DNA of 64,000 bases, from contig NZ_CP049249.1 of the NCBI RefSeq assembly GCF_011046895.1, positions 372,001-436,000 on the forward strand, given 5' to 3'. A program made the position numbers and the translations under genes. Below the pieces are notes generated by a model. The model had not been told where the DNA came from and did not search any database. It was given only the letters and a program-made list of their open reading frames with translations. Below, in pieces: positions 27,401-36,900 of the stretch (within the stretch, counting starts at the first letter, position 1; every line of letters starts with the position of its first letter). This DNA is from Rhizobium rhizoryzae (GTDB taxonomy: Bacteria > Pseudomonadota > Alphaproteobacteria > Rhizobiales > Rhizobiaceae).

Positions 27401-30400
27401 CGATGTTGACTGGTCGGCATTCGCGCCGCTTTACCGGGCGTTTGGCCGCAGCAATCTGCTGGAGCATGTCGCCCCCAGCGTCCAGACACAGGAGACAGGG
27501 GCTCGCCCTGACTGGAAACGGCTCTCTGCACAGGAACGCGCAGAGATCATCGACCGCTTCGTGACCGAACGGCTGCAACATGTGCTGAAAGTGGATGTAT
27601 CCTCGCTTTCCGATGCGGTCGACTTGATCGGATTGGGACTCGATTCCATTCTGGTTATGGATTTCGCTCGCATCGTATCACGCGATCTTGGTGTTACCTG
27701 CCCGCTCAGGGGCGTTTTTGAAAACGCCACGCCGGGGAAGCTCTCGACCTATTTGTGCAGACTGGTGGGTGAGACGACCGAATTGCTGAATTCGGAACCG
27801 GAAGTACAACTTATCGCAGACGTACAAAACCGGCATCTGCCTTTCCCGCTGACAGACCTGCAATACGCCTACTGGATTGGCCGCGATCCCGAACATGTGC
27901 TCGGAAACATTGCATGCCACGCCTATCTGGAAACGGAAACCGAATTCCCACTGGATCTGGAGCGGCTTGAAACTGCCTGGAACCTTCTGGTGAAGCGTCA
28001 CGATGCGCTGAGGCTCATTGTCGATGATACCGGTCATCAGCGCATTCTGCCTGACGTGCCGCCCTATCATTTTGCGACCCAGGACCTGACCGGGGCCGAT
28101 GAAGACGCGATTGCTTACCATCTGCTTGAGACGCGGGACGAACTGTCTCATCAGGTACTTGACCCCGGCATATGGCCTATGTTCGACATCCGAATTTCCC
28201 GTCTGCCCGGCGGGCGCGACCGGCTGCACATTTCAATAGACATGCTGATCAACGATGCCATGAGCAGCCAGATCATCTGGCAGGAATGGCAAAGGCTTTA
28301 CACATCGGGAAGTCCGCAAGCCGCGGGACTGCAGCCTTTCGAAATCAGCTTCCGCGATTGCGTCATGTCGACGGCTGCACCATCCGAGGCCGCCCGCGCG
28401 CAACGGGAGCGAGATCGCGCCTACTGGATGGATCGCATGGCCGATCTTCCGCCAGCGCCGCAGTTGCCTCTTGCGGTGGCACCGGAACGTATCAAGAATC
28501 CGCGCTTTGTCCGGCATCAGGCGGGGCTGGAAGCGGCTCGGTGGCAAAGATTGCGCGAGCGTGCGCAAGCGGTGGGAGTAACACCGGCAGGCCTGCTGAT
28601 CGGTGTGTTTGGCGAAGTGCTTTCCGCCTGGAGCGACCAGGCGCGCTTCTCGCTCAATCTCACGATCTTTGACCGGCTGGCATCGCATGCCGATGTTCCT
28701 CGCCTTGTTGGCGACTTTACCTGCCTGACCTTGCTTGCGCTTGATTGCGCGGGGGCCGACCCGCTGCGGGAACGTTTGCGCGATGTGCAGAGCCGTATGT
28801 TCGAATCGCTTGAACATCGCTCCTACAGTGCTGTGGATGTGATCCGCGACATCAATCGCGGGCGAACCGATGGCGGCCAGTTGACGGCACCGGTGGTGTT
28901 TACAAGCCAGCTCGGCCTGCAAGACCCTACCAAGGGAACCTCCGAAAACGAGGTTTTCGGACGCCACGTCTATGGAATCACCCAGACGCCACAGGTGTGG
29001 CTCGATCATCAGGCCGCCGAACAGGATGGCGCCCTGGTGTTCAACTGGGATGTGGTCCAGGGCCTGTTCCCCGCAGGTATGATCGAGGACATGTTCCAGG
29101 CCTACCAGACGCTTCTTGAACGACTTGCCGATGAAACGGCACTCTGGGAACAGCCGGTTGGCGATCTGCGCCCCGCAGCACAGAAGGCCGTGCGACTTCA
29201 GGTGAATGCTACCGATAGCGATTTGCCGCTCCGCCTGCTCGATCAGCTTTTCTTTGATACGGCAGAACGGTTGCCAGATGCGACCGCACTGATCACGGCC
29301 AAGGGCCGTTGGACCTATGCAGCGCTGAAGGATTGGTCCCTGCGTCTGGCGTCCAGACTGAAGGGAGCAGGACTGGAGCGCGGCGAACGCGTATTCATTG
29401 CCATGGAAAAGGGGCCAGAGCAGGCGGCAGCCTGCCTTGCGATCCTCTCCCAGGGCGGTGTCTATGTGCCGATTGATCCCGCCATGCCTTCGCCGCGCTT
29501 TGCACGAATTGCGGCCGCAAGCAATGCCCGCCTCATGCTGACGCAAGCGCGGCTTGCCGGTCGTCTGCCGGAATTCTCCGGCAAGATCCTGTTCGCGGAT
29601 GAGGGCGAGCAGGCGGGTGGCGGGGCGGCATTGCCCCTGCCGGACCGCTCGCCGACCGATCATGCCTATGTCATCTATACGTCGGGCTCCACGGGCCAGC
29701 CAAAGGGCGTGCTGATCGATCATCGCGGCGCTTGCAATACGGTGCTCGATATCAATCGTCGCTTTGAGGTGACGCAGCAGGATCGTATATTCGGCTTCTC
29801 CGCGCTTGGCTTCGACCTCTCCGTCTACGATCTCTTCGGCAGCTTTGCCGCAGGTGCCGCCCTCGTGCTGCCGGATGCGGAGGGTACGCACGATCCGCAG
29901 CATTGGGCTGAACTCGTGGCAGAGCACGGGGTCACCGTCTGGAACTCGGTACCGGCGGTCTGCGATCTGCTGCTGGGTGAGGCGTCGCGCAAGCTTTCGA
30001 GCCTGCGGCTGGTGCTGCTTTCGGGCGACTGGATACCGCTCAAGCTTCCCGAAAATCTTCGCCAGGCTGTGCCACAGGCGCGTCTGATTGCCATGGGAGG
30101 CGCAACGGAGGCATCGATCTGGTCAAACTGGTTCGACGTGAAGGCTGTCGATCCTGCCTGGCGCTCCATTCCCTACGGCTATCCGCTTTCGAACCAGTCC
30201 TATCGCGTTCTGGACGGTCGGTTGCGGGATCGGCCGGACTGGGTGATCGGTGATCTTTATATTGGGGGAATGGGTCTTGCGGTCGGCTATGAAAGCGATC
30301 CCGAAAGAACGGATGCCGCCTTTATTCACCATCCAGACGGAGAGCGGCTTTACCGGACGGGCGACTTGGCCCGCTATTGGCCTGACGGCACAATCGAATT

Positions 30401-33400
30401 TCTCGGTAGACGCGATACGCAGGTCAAGATTGCCGGCCATCGCATTGAACTCGGCGAAATCGAGGCTGCTCTGACCGCTCATCCAGCTGTGCGGGAGGCC
30501 GTTGTCGGGGTTATCGGTTCAGATGACACCGGTCGCAGGCTGATGGGCTGGCTGCTTCTGGAGGAGGGTGACGCGGCATTTCACAGCATTGAAGTTGCCG
30601 TTCCCGAAGAGGCTGAGAGAATTGCAGCCACATTGAGCGAAACCGCCGACCGGTTCATTGCGCCGATCGTCCCAAGCGCTTCTGTGAGCGATTTCGCTGA
30701 ATGGCAGAAGGATGTTGCAGCCGCTTGCGTTACGGCATTCTTCCATGCGGCGGGGCTGTTCGACGAAGGCGATGCCAGCCTTTCTCGACCTGAGATTGTC
30801 GAACAGATTGCCCTTCATTCAGATTATCATGGGCTTTTGCTACGTTGGCTGGCTTTGCTGGAGCAGAGCGGCAAGATCCGCCATGAAAACGGTCGCTGGA
30901 TCGGTCTCCTAGAGCCAGCCTCCTGGCAGGCTTTGCAGGCACGCGGCCTGTCGCTTGGCATATCCGAAGCCCTTGTAGTCAAGCTGGAGGAAATTGCGCC
31001 TCGATTGCTCGAGGTGATACGCGGCGAGACCGATCCGCTGGAGGTCTTCTATGACCGCCAGGGCCTTCTCAGCCCTGAGAAACTGGCGCGCCAGCACCCC
31101 TGTGCCATTGCCACACACACGGCCATTGGCAGTGTGATCCAGACCATGGCGGATGCCGCCGGACGTAAGCTGAACATCCTGGAGATCGGGGCGCGTAGCG
31201 GCGCTGCCACCCGCGATTGGTTGGCGATGGTTGATGCCGAAGTGGCAAATGTCACCATCTCGGATCCTTCGCCGCTGCTGCTGGATGAGGCGCGCGCCGA
31301 TGGGCTTGATGATCCCCGCATCGATTGGCAGGTGCTTGACCCGTCGACAGAGCCGCCATCAGCCCTTGAATACCGGTTCGACGTCATTGTCGCCTTCAAC
31401 TCTCTGCATCGCGGCCAGAATATTGATCACCTGCTCTCAAATTGCCGACACCTGCTGGTGCCCGGCGGCCATCTGATCGCCGTTGAACTGACCACCAACG
31501 GTCCGATGATCGATGTCACTGCTGCATTGATCGAACGCGGCTTCGGTGCGCTTGCCGATCTTAGAAGCGATCGTCGCCAGCCGCTGTTAAGTGGCGCGGA
31601 ATGGTGCGTACATTTGGAGGCTGCCGGCTTTGCGGCTGCCCGCGCAGTCGATCCGGGCATGAACGGCGACCTCCAGGTCCTGATTGCACGCAACAGTGCG
31701 TCAGTGGCCAGATTTCAGCCGGAGCGGGTGTCGCGATATCTCGAAGGCATGGTGCCGGGCTATATGGTGCCGCGTCAGTTCATGCCGCTCAAGAGCCTGC
31801 CGCTTTCTGCCAATGGCAAGGTGGACCGCAAGCGTCTACCGATGCCGAATGACGACAGGAAAGTGGAAATGGGCCTTGCTGCCCTTGCCACACAGACCGA
31901 GCGGGATCTGGCCTCGATATGGTCGGAGCTGCTGGGTCGCAAGGATATCGGCCGTGATGCGAACTTCTTCGCCGCCGGTGGTGATAGTCTGATTGCGGTT
32001 CGCATGGCGGAGCGTATCCGTTCGGTGCTTGGCCGCAAGGTGGCGCTGCGCGACATCTTCTCCTTACAGGAGCTAAAGGCGCTGGCCGCCCACATCGATA
32101 TGATGACAGACAGGAGCGTTAGGGCTGAAACTCCCGCACTGACGGTAAATCTGCACGATCAGTTCAAGCCCTTCCCGATGACTGATGTACAGCAGGCCTA
32201 TTTCATCGGCCGCCAGCCGCTGTTTCCCCTGGGAGGTGTCTCTACGCATCTGTTTGCGGAAATCGACGTGACGGAGCATTCCCTCGAGGCGTTGAACTGG
32301 GCCTGGAACAAGCTGGTTCAACGCCACGGCATGCTGCGCGCAGTGATCGAGGGTGATGGTGCACAACGCATTCTTCCAAGTGTTCCGGTGTTTTCCTTCA
32401 TGACCTGCGATATCCCGGATGGCGATGAACAGGCACTGGATATGTGGCTGAGACGCCAGCGCCGCGACATGAGCCATCGCGTCTACGATACAGCGCAATG
32501 GCCGCTCTTCGACATCAGAGCGGCACAGCTTCCCGGTAGCGTCCGCTTGCTGATCAGCCTGGACAACCTGATCTGCGACGGCCGCAGCATGGTGATGCTG
32601 CTCTCGGAATGGGCAGCGCTTGCGCGCAACCGAAATGCGGTGCTGCCCGCGCTGGAACTGTCCTTCCGCGATGTCGTGCTGCATCGGCAGAAGCAGGAGA
32701 ACACGCCAGCCTTTGCCACCAGCCTCGAATACTGGGTCGAGCGGCTGGCTGACCTTCCCGCCGGTCCGAGCCTGCCATTGGTCCGCTCACCTGAAACGCT
32801 AACTCCGCCGCGCTTTTGCCGGTTGGAGGCAAGGCTGGAGGTTGATCGATGGGAGCGCTTCAGGGCGCGGGCTGCCCATAACGGACTATCGGCAAATGCC
32901 GCGCTGCTGGCAGCCTATGCCGCAAGTCTGCGGCAGGCAGGCGGCGGAAACTTCTTCAGCCTCAATCTGACGCTTTTCCGGCGCGAAGACATTCATCCGC
33001 AGATCGATCTTCTGGTCGGCGATTTCACCTCTCTTTTGCTGGTGCCCTTCGATGCGCGCACAGGCGGCAGCTTCAAGGACGTGGCACAGGCGCTTCAGCA
33101 CCGGTTGATGTCGGATCTTGAGCATGCGCAGGTCTCTGCCGTGCGGGTGATGCGCGAGGCGGCGCGGCGCGGCGGCAATGCACAGGCTCTGGCCGTGCCG
33201 GTCGTGTTCACCAGCGGGGTCGGCGTCGATAACACTGCCTCTGATGGCACGACGACGGATTGGCTGGGTCGCTTTACCGGCGGCATTACCCAGACACCGC
33301 AGGTCTGGATCGACCATCAGGTCGTCGAGCGTAATGGCGAGCTGGTGTTCAACTGGGATTATGTTGAGGAATTGTTCGACGCTCAATGGATCGGCGGCGT

Positions 33401-33890
33401 CTTTTCGCTTTACTGCGAAATGCTGGAACGCCTTTCAGCCGACGACACAACTTGGCAGGAACTGCTGCCGCCGGTCAGCGGCAGGCAACCTGTGCCGGCT
33501 GCCGTTGCCCCGCAGGTCAGCGCTGACGCACCCGTCATGACAGAGGGCGCACCCGTCATGACAGAGCAGGAAGCCGATCTTGCTCTGGAGCAGTTCATCA
33601 CGCAGCTGCTGGGTGCCGAACCAGGACTTGGCACCCTGGACCCGGAACGCAATTTTTTCGAGCTTGGCGCGACGTCGCTGACCTTGATCAGGTTGCACCA
33701 AAAGTTGCGGCAGGCGCTGGAACGAGATTTCCCGGTGGTGGCACTGTTCTCCCACGCCAGCATTCGCGCATTGGCAGGATATCTCTCTCCCAACGCGTCT
33801 CCAAAACCGGATGAGGGCGACCTGACAATGCGGCATCGCCGAGCCGCACGCCAATTGAATGCGCAGCGCCGTCGCCCGGACGCTCGATAA
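21411..33890 (+). CDS. Hybrid FAAL-PKS-NRPS megasynthase (MicC/HMWP2-like)
   Basis: This 4159-residue protein has these domains: fatty acyl-AMP ligase (1-590; YTSGSTG, YGLAEATL), ACP (Ser629), KS (690-1110; Cys855 in DTACSAS, HGTGT, TNIGHL), AT (1200-1500; GHSIG Ser1293, HAFH at 1391 indicating malonyl-CoA), KR (about 1560-1970; GGTGAIGG and intact Ser-Tyr-Asn), ACP (Ser2079), Cy1 (DxxxxDxxS from Asp2277), A (2605-3475) interrupted by an MT/epimerase-like insert near 3255, PCP (Ser3526), Cy2 (Asp3718), PCP (Ser4089). The A-domain pocket reads DLYNLSMIWK, nearly the cysteine code. The Cy-A-PCP-Cy-PCP half matches yersiniabactin HMWP2; the FAAL-ACP-KS-AT-KR-ACP half matches micacocidin MicC. 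It should load a fatty acid, extend it and add two cyclised cysteines. ATG 21411 follows TTGGAG. Confidence 0.93.
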   Translation: MSSVHSSQIPTIVSSIEYWARLRGQDIALDYRAVAGAAPQTMSYTQLSATARGLAARLLQIASPRDRTLILLPSGLDYMVALLGGMYAGMVGVPVNLPGTARVARVIEKIRLIAADCRPSVIITSAEVLRDSEAAILTFGEEIGAKLVVLDPPQAECNWRGNMPDGDDTAFLQYTSGSTGDPKGVVNGHAPLMRNLDFIKGLLAPRERPVVASWLPLFHDMGLIMGVLAPLAAGGRAIMMSPGSFVVDPLNWLEVAAQERAGMLPGPAFAMDACVEKYDAVRCRDLDLSALESFVPAAEPVLPRQIKAFYETFAPHGLRWEAIRPAYGLAEATLLVTTSFDMSGPRFQAVDCNALEGGKAVEVLENAASSRTYVSNGAERDGQDVRIIDPQSLEPLNEGEVGEIWVAGDHVAWGYWNKAQATAETFKARPAQPDQADGGYLRTGDLGFVLDGHLYVTGRLKDIMIIRGQCHYPNDLEASLAGAHPNIVGGSAAAFSIIGEDVAEKVVIVQEVRRNDTFDAVDITAVIRDVIAREHGIALHDVVLIRKGTLKRTTSGKVRRADMRRAYQERSLVLAEAIGQGGKAEAGAKTALDHRALFQAEVLLIVRKVLGPAAAQSIDSKASLFSLGFDSLAALQAIAELERRFDVRLPEGLLFEHPNVDALVDWLMRRDDASPTPNIRDAPSRTPAAEPLAIIGLSCLFPGGDEDFADPQLFWKWLLKGGDAVRPLKADRFAPEQEIPGFGACLQRVDGFDAAFFGIGAREAINTDPQQRLLMEATWHALEDAGIVASNIRGTDTGVFIGIGTGDYGHIPFATGDRSHLDPYYGTGTAFAAAAGRLSFFFDWHGPSMAVDTACSASHAAVHYACQSLRLNECGMAIAGGVKLQMLPEIDLVLSRASMLAQDGKCKTFDASADGYVRGEGIGVVVIKRLSDALRDGDPIRAVIRESVLAQDGASAGLSAPNAQAQRRMLERALDRAGWSNLDVDYIELHGTGTRLGDPIEYQALRDVFAGRADNDPLYLGSVKTNIGHLEAGAGIAGLIKTVLALQVSYLPPHLHLKEVNPQIDLSQIPAVLSTSGTAWPKRGERRRAGVTSFGFAGTIGHILLEQAPDLLPAAQPSSLMPAPLLAFSARSRDAIETLRDDYIARLSVPAADANALANGAAFHREHFHEHRIAVVGEDANALCAELTRAVASNGTPSTKRVAFLFTGQGSQFPGMCRSLYECEPVFREAFDAADKAISIHLGRSLAQVVFHGDDALLRNTEFAQPAIFAVEYALARLWRSFGIEPDAMIGHSIGEFAAFVHGGALSLEDAARIVVLRGKLMQRLPEPGAMLAVRLPEQEAQRYADSHGISLAAVNGSTDVVLAGSADAIERAEAAFNSSGVSARRLHVSHAFHSKLMTPMLDAFEVLAGSANAQRSRIDVISTVEGQVLDRGPDALYWRQHAERPVRYADALQVAIARGCDTFIEIGPRPVLTMLTQREAQNLGLTEGLFLASTGPEDRLGLAVRRNLSALYRQGMSFNTEAVFRGERALPADLPLYPFAHKSYWLDYASGKSVNRSLPAPNRDSDQPLPLYRVSWDAVTLPEAGAERPPLIFIGGADDTVSLLSKTAQQAGFDTAHISPDLNPGGTADQQQAVCVWLDALACGGIPDDAALWSLVSYCKDCQQAQRRSRLLILTQGAQGEEATVHPLQSAFWGAVRSLATECPDISLLLVDIAPDVQPPEALAELLPCLDTLFAAQDMLRRDKTGWQSPRIQPAVAQAATEMPDGFTSDGVHLVCGGTGAIGGYLMDWLVASGVRHLVVTGRGEPGALARSTFERYRLAGVDLRYERVDLSDIAAMRAVFERIDQSGLPLRSVFHCAGVGLFDTLETITAEAFSAVVQSKIHGAWVLHELTRERPDLATFALFSSISGIWGSRLQIHYGAANAYQDALVRMRRAQGLPGLAIAWGPWGGKGGLSDLEDDLLDLLRRARINKFEPSRGVATLERLLKTSAGNWVAVDVDWSAFAPLYRAFGRSNLLEHVAPSVQTQETGARPDWKRLSAQERAEIIDRFVTERLQHVLKVDVSSLSDAVDLIGLGLDSILVMDFARIVSRDLGVTCPLRGVFENATPGKLSTYLCRLVGETTELLNSEPEVQLIADVQNRHLPFPLTDLQYAYWIGRDPEHVLGNIACHAYLETETEFPLDLERLETAWNLLVKRHDALRLIVDDTGHQRILPDVPPYHFATQDLTGADEDAIAYHLLETRDELSHQVLDPGIWPMFDIRISRLPGGRDRLHISIDMLINDAMSSQIIWQEWQRLYTSGSPQAAGLQPFEISFRDCVMSTAAPSEAARAQRERDRAYWMDRMADLPPAPQLPLAVAPERIKNPRFVRHQAGLEAARWQRLRERAQAVGVTPAGLLIGVFGEVLSAWSDQARFSLNLTIFDRLASHADVPRLVGDFTCLTLLALDCAGADPLRERLRDVQSRMFESLEHRSYSAVDVIRDINRGRTDGGQLTAPVVFTSQLGLQDPTKGTSENEVFGRHVYGITQTPQVWLDHQAAEQDGALVFNWDVVQGLFPAGMIEDMFQAYQTLLERLADETALWEQPVGDLRPAAQKAVRLQVNATDSDLPLRLLDQLFFDTAERLPDATALITAKGRWTYAALKDWSLRLASRLKGAGLERGERVFIAMEKGPEQAAACLAILSQGGVYVPIDPAMPSPRFARIAAASNARLMLTQARLAGRLPEFSGKILFADEGEQAGGGAALPLPDRSPTDHAYVIYTSGSTGQPKGVLIDHRGACNTVLDINRRFEVTQQDRIFGFSALGFDLSVYDLFGSFAAGAALVLPDAEGTHDPQHWAELVAEHGVTVWNSVPAVCDLLLGEASRKLSSLRLVLLSGDWIPLKLPENLRQAVPQARLIAMGGATEASIWSNWFDVKAVDPAWRSIPYGYPLSNQSYRVLDGRLRDRPDWVIGDLYIGGMGLAVGYESDPERTDAAFIHHPDGERLYRTGDLARYWPDGTIEFLGRRDTQVKIAGHRIELGEIEAALTAHPAVREAVVGVIGSDDTGRRLMGWLLLEEGDAAFHSIEVAVPEEAERIAATLSETADRFIAPIVPSASVSDFAEWQKDVAAACVTAFFHAAGLFDEGDASLSRPEIVEQIALHSDYHGLLLRWLALLEQSGKIRHENGRWIGLLEPASWQALQARGLSLGISEALVVKLEEIAPRLLEVIRGETDPLEVFYDRQGLLSPEKLARQHPCAIATHTAIGSVIQTMADAAGRKLNILEIGARSGAATRDWLAMVDAEVANVTISDPSPLLLDEARADGLDDPRIDWQVLDPSTEPPSALEYRFDVIVAFNSLHRGQNIDHLLSNCRHLLVPGGHLIAVELTTNGPMIDVTAALIERGFGALADLRSDRRQPLLSGAEWCVHLEAAGFAAARAVDPGMNGDLQVLIARNSASVARFQPERVSRYLEGMVPGYMVPRQFMPLKSLPLSANGKVDRKRLPMPNDDRKVEMGLAALATQTERDLASIWSELLGRKDIGRDANFFAAGGDSLIAVRMAERIRSVLGRKVALRDIFSLQELKALAAHIDMMTDRSVRAETPALTVNLHDQFKPFPMTDVQQAYFIGRQPLFPLGGVSTHLFAEIDVTEHSLEALNWAWNKLVQRHGMLRAVIEGDGAQRILPSVPVFSFMTCDIPDGDEQALDMWLRRQRRDMSHRVYDTAQWPLFDIRAAQLPGSVRLLISLDNLICDGRSMVMLLSEWAALARNRNAVLPALELSFRDVVLHRQKQENTPAFATSLEYWVERLADLPAGPSLPLVRSPETLTPPRFCRLEARLEVDRWERFRARAAHNGLSANAALLAAYAASLRQAGGGNFFSLNLTLFRREDIHPQIDLLVGDFTSLLLVPFDARTGGSFKDVAQALQHRLMSDLEHAQVSAVRVMREAARRGGNAQALAVPVVFTSGVGVDNTASDGTTTDWLGRFTGGITQTPQVWIDHQVVERNGELVFNWDYVEELFDAQWIGGVFSLYCEMLERLSADDTTWQELLPPVSGRQPVPAAVAPQVSADAPVMTEGAPVMTEQEADLALEQFITQLLGAEPGLGTLDPERNFFELGATSLTLIRLHQKLRQALERDFPVVALFSHASIRALAGYLSPNASPKPDEGDLTMRHRRAARQLNAQRRRPDAR

Positions 33891-33922
33891 ATTCCACGCT
33901 CTTGACTGAATTGGACAGGACG

Positions 33923-36900
33923 ATGCGTTCTTTCGACAATGGTCTGTTTTCTGAAATTTACGGCGATGTGCAGCCCGTCGCCATCATCGGAGCCGGTTGC
34001 CGCTTCATGGGAGCGAAGGATCCCTTCACTTTCTGGCGGCGGATTGCCGATGGCGAGCTCCTTTCCCGGCGGGTGACACGGGACGATCTGATCCGTGAGG
34101 GACTTGATCCGGCGCTGCTGCAGCGCCCCGATTTCGTGCCAGTAGCCAGCATCGTCGATGGTGCCGAGCATTTCGATGCGGATTGGTTCGGCTATTCTCC
34201 AGCCGAAGCCGCGACAATTGACCCCCAGCAGCGGCTGTTTCTGACCTGTGCCTGGGAAGCGCTGGAAATGGCCGGCCCTGCGGGCATCCATTCGGGGCAG
34301 CGAGTGGGCGTGTTCGGTGCTGCGCGCATGAGCACGCATTATCTCGCCAGTCGCGACACTGTCTTGCAGGCGGGCCTTTCACGAACATTCCAGCGTCTGA
34401 TCGGCAATGACAAGGATTATCTTGCAACGCGCGTTGCCTACAAGATGGGGCTGACAGGACCGGCATTGACGGTACAGACCGCTTGCTCCAGCTCGCTTGT
34501 GGCGGTGCACATGGCGTGTGAACAGTTGCGCAGCGGCGAATGCGACATGGCGCTTGCTGGCGGTGCTGCCCTGACCTTCCCCATGGCTGCCGGCTATTTT
34601 CACCAGCCTGGCATGATCTTTTCACCTGATGGACGTTGCCGCCCCTTTGATGCCGACGCCTCCGGCACCTTCATTGGAAACGGTGTTGCAGTTGTTCTGC
34701 TGAAGCCGTTGCGGCGTGCGCTGGAGGATGGAGACGGTGTGCTTGCCGTCATTCGTGGCTCGGCTGTCAATAATGACGGTACCGGCAAGGCCGGTTTCAC
34801 TGCGCCCTCCTTTGCTGGCCAGAAGGCCGTCATCGAGGAAGCCATGGCGCTTTCGGACGTCTGCGCAGAAAGGATCGGCTTTATCGAGGCGCATGGGACG
34901 GCAACCCCGCTTGGCGATCCCATTGAGGTGCAGGCGCTGGCCGAGGCTTTCCGCGCATCCGGCAACGAACGGACGCAGCCCTGCGCGCTTGGTTCGCTCA
35001 AGGCAAATACCGGCCATCTTGATACGGCAGCCGGCGTTGCCAGTCTTTTGAAGGCAGCTTTCGCGGTCAAGACCGGGCTAATTCCACCTTGCGTGAATTT
35101 CCAGTCCCCCAATCCGGCGCTGGAACTGGCTTCGACGCCGTTCACCGTGCCGCAGTCCTTGAGCCGCTGGGAAAGTGACGAACGTGTTGCCGGTGTCAGT
35201 TCCTTCGGTATCGGTGGCACCAATTGCCACGTCATCGTCGAGGCCTTGCCGCCAAGGCTGCGGGCACCTGTCCCGGACAGACAGGGACCGGTCCGGATGA
35301 GTATGTCGGCTCGCGATCCTGCTTCTTTGCGCGCGCTGGCGCTTGTGCATGCCGAAGCGCTGCTCGATGGTCAGTTTGATGGTGAACTCGAAGCCTATGC
35401 GGCCACGCTCGACCACCATCGAACCCTGATGCCTCACCGTATCGATGTCGTGGGCAATGATGCAGCGGCACTGGCACGCCAACTTCACGATTTCGTGGAT
35501 CAGGGCAGATCAGCCATCGAGGATCGCCCCTTTCCGGACACGAACCCGCCAAGACGGCGAGCCTTTGCGCCGGTGTGCACCCTGCAGGGTGAACGGCAGG
35601 CGAAAGACAAGCCGCCCACCAATAGCTGGGACTTGCTGAACCACCACATGCAGAAGGCGACAGTCGAACGCGCCGCGGAGCATGACTGGTCTGCACTCGA
35701 GACAGAAGCCTCCGCCTCTGCGGCGCTGCATGCCATTTACACGGCCCATGCCATGCACAGTCTGGGGCTTTTCGCGGATTCCGCGCCACTTTCGCTTGAA
35801 CAGGTCATGGAGCTCGGCGGCATACTGCCCGCTTACCGCCAGCTGACGCAAAGGCTGCTTCGCGACCTCGTGAAAGAAGGAGCGTTGATGCAGGAGGGCG
35901 AGACCTTCGCTCGATTGATTGTGAGGCCTCTGGAAGACACGCATCCCATTCTGTCGGATATGGCAGCGCGCGGATATCAACGGCTGACGAATATGGCAGC
36001 GCGCGTGGGACCGAGACTGGCCGACATGCTGAAAGGTGAGGCCGATCCGGTCTCGATCGTCTTTCCCTCTGCCGAAACAGACGATGCGGAGGAGATGTAC
36101 GAACGCCAGCGCGATTCAATTTTCCTCAATAGCCTGGCGCGTGATGCCGTTCAGGCCTTTGTCGATGGCCTTCCTGCGGATCGTCCGATCCGCGTTTTCG
36201 AGATTGGCGCGGGAACCGGCGGAACCACCAGTTCCGTTCTGCCTATCCTTCCGGCTCATCGCACGACCTATATGTTTACCGATCTTGGGCCGCTTTTCCT
36301 CAGCCGTGCGAAGGTGAAGTTTTCAAACTATTCTTTCCTGCGCTATGCGACCTTTGACATAGAGCGCGACCCCGCCGATCAAGGGCATTCTGAAGGCGGA
36401 TACGACCTCGTGATTGCCGCCAACGTGCTGCATAACGGGCGCGATCTGACGCAGGTTCTCGCGCGTGCGCGCCAGCTGCTTGCACCTGGTGGTCTGCTTG
36501 TGCTGCGTGAAATTTCGACGCCCAAGCCGGTATTCGATTTCATCTTCGGGCCGCTGGTGCCAGTTCTCTCCGATATAAGGGAGCGAGGGGGCGAACTCTT
36601 TCCTCCGCTGGCGATCTGGGGCGATTTTCTGACGCAAAGCGGCTTTTCGGACTGGACCGCTTACCCCACCGCAGATCAGGCACCGGCAAGGATTGGCGAA
36701 AACATCATCCTCGCGCTCAATGGAGAGGCGCGGGAGCCAAAGACAGATGCACCATCCGTGACGGGCCAACGCTTCGAGACGGCTACGCTTGCAGGTCTTG
36801 TCGAAGCCTTGGCTTCCCGCTCTGGTCGCGGCTTCTGGCGGCATGAGGGAGTAACCTTCCGCCCGCGAGCCCTGTCTGGTGCCAGCAATTGGGCGCTGGA

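Noticed and set aside
28233-29927. 564-codon open frame on the reverse strand inside the synthase gene
   Set aside because: It lies wholly antisense to well-defined Cy and A domains, has a His/Arg/Gln-rich composition without any domain, and is a G+C-driven shadow.
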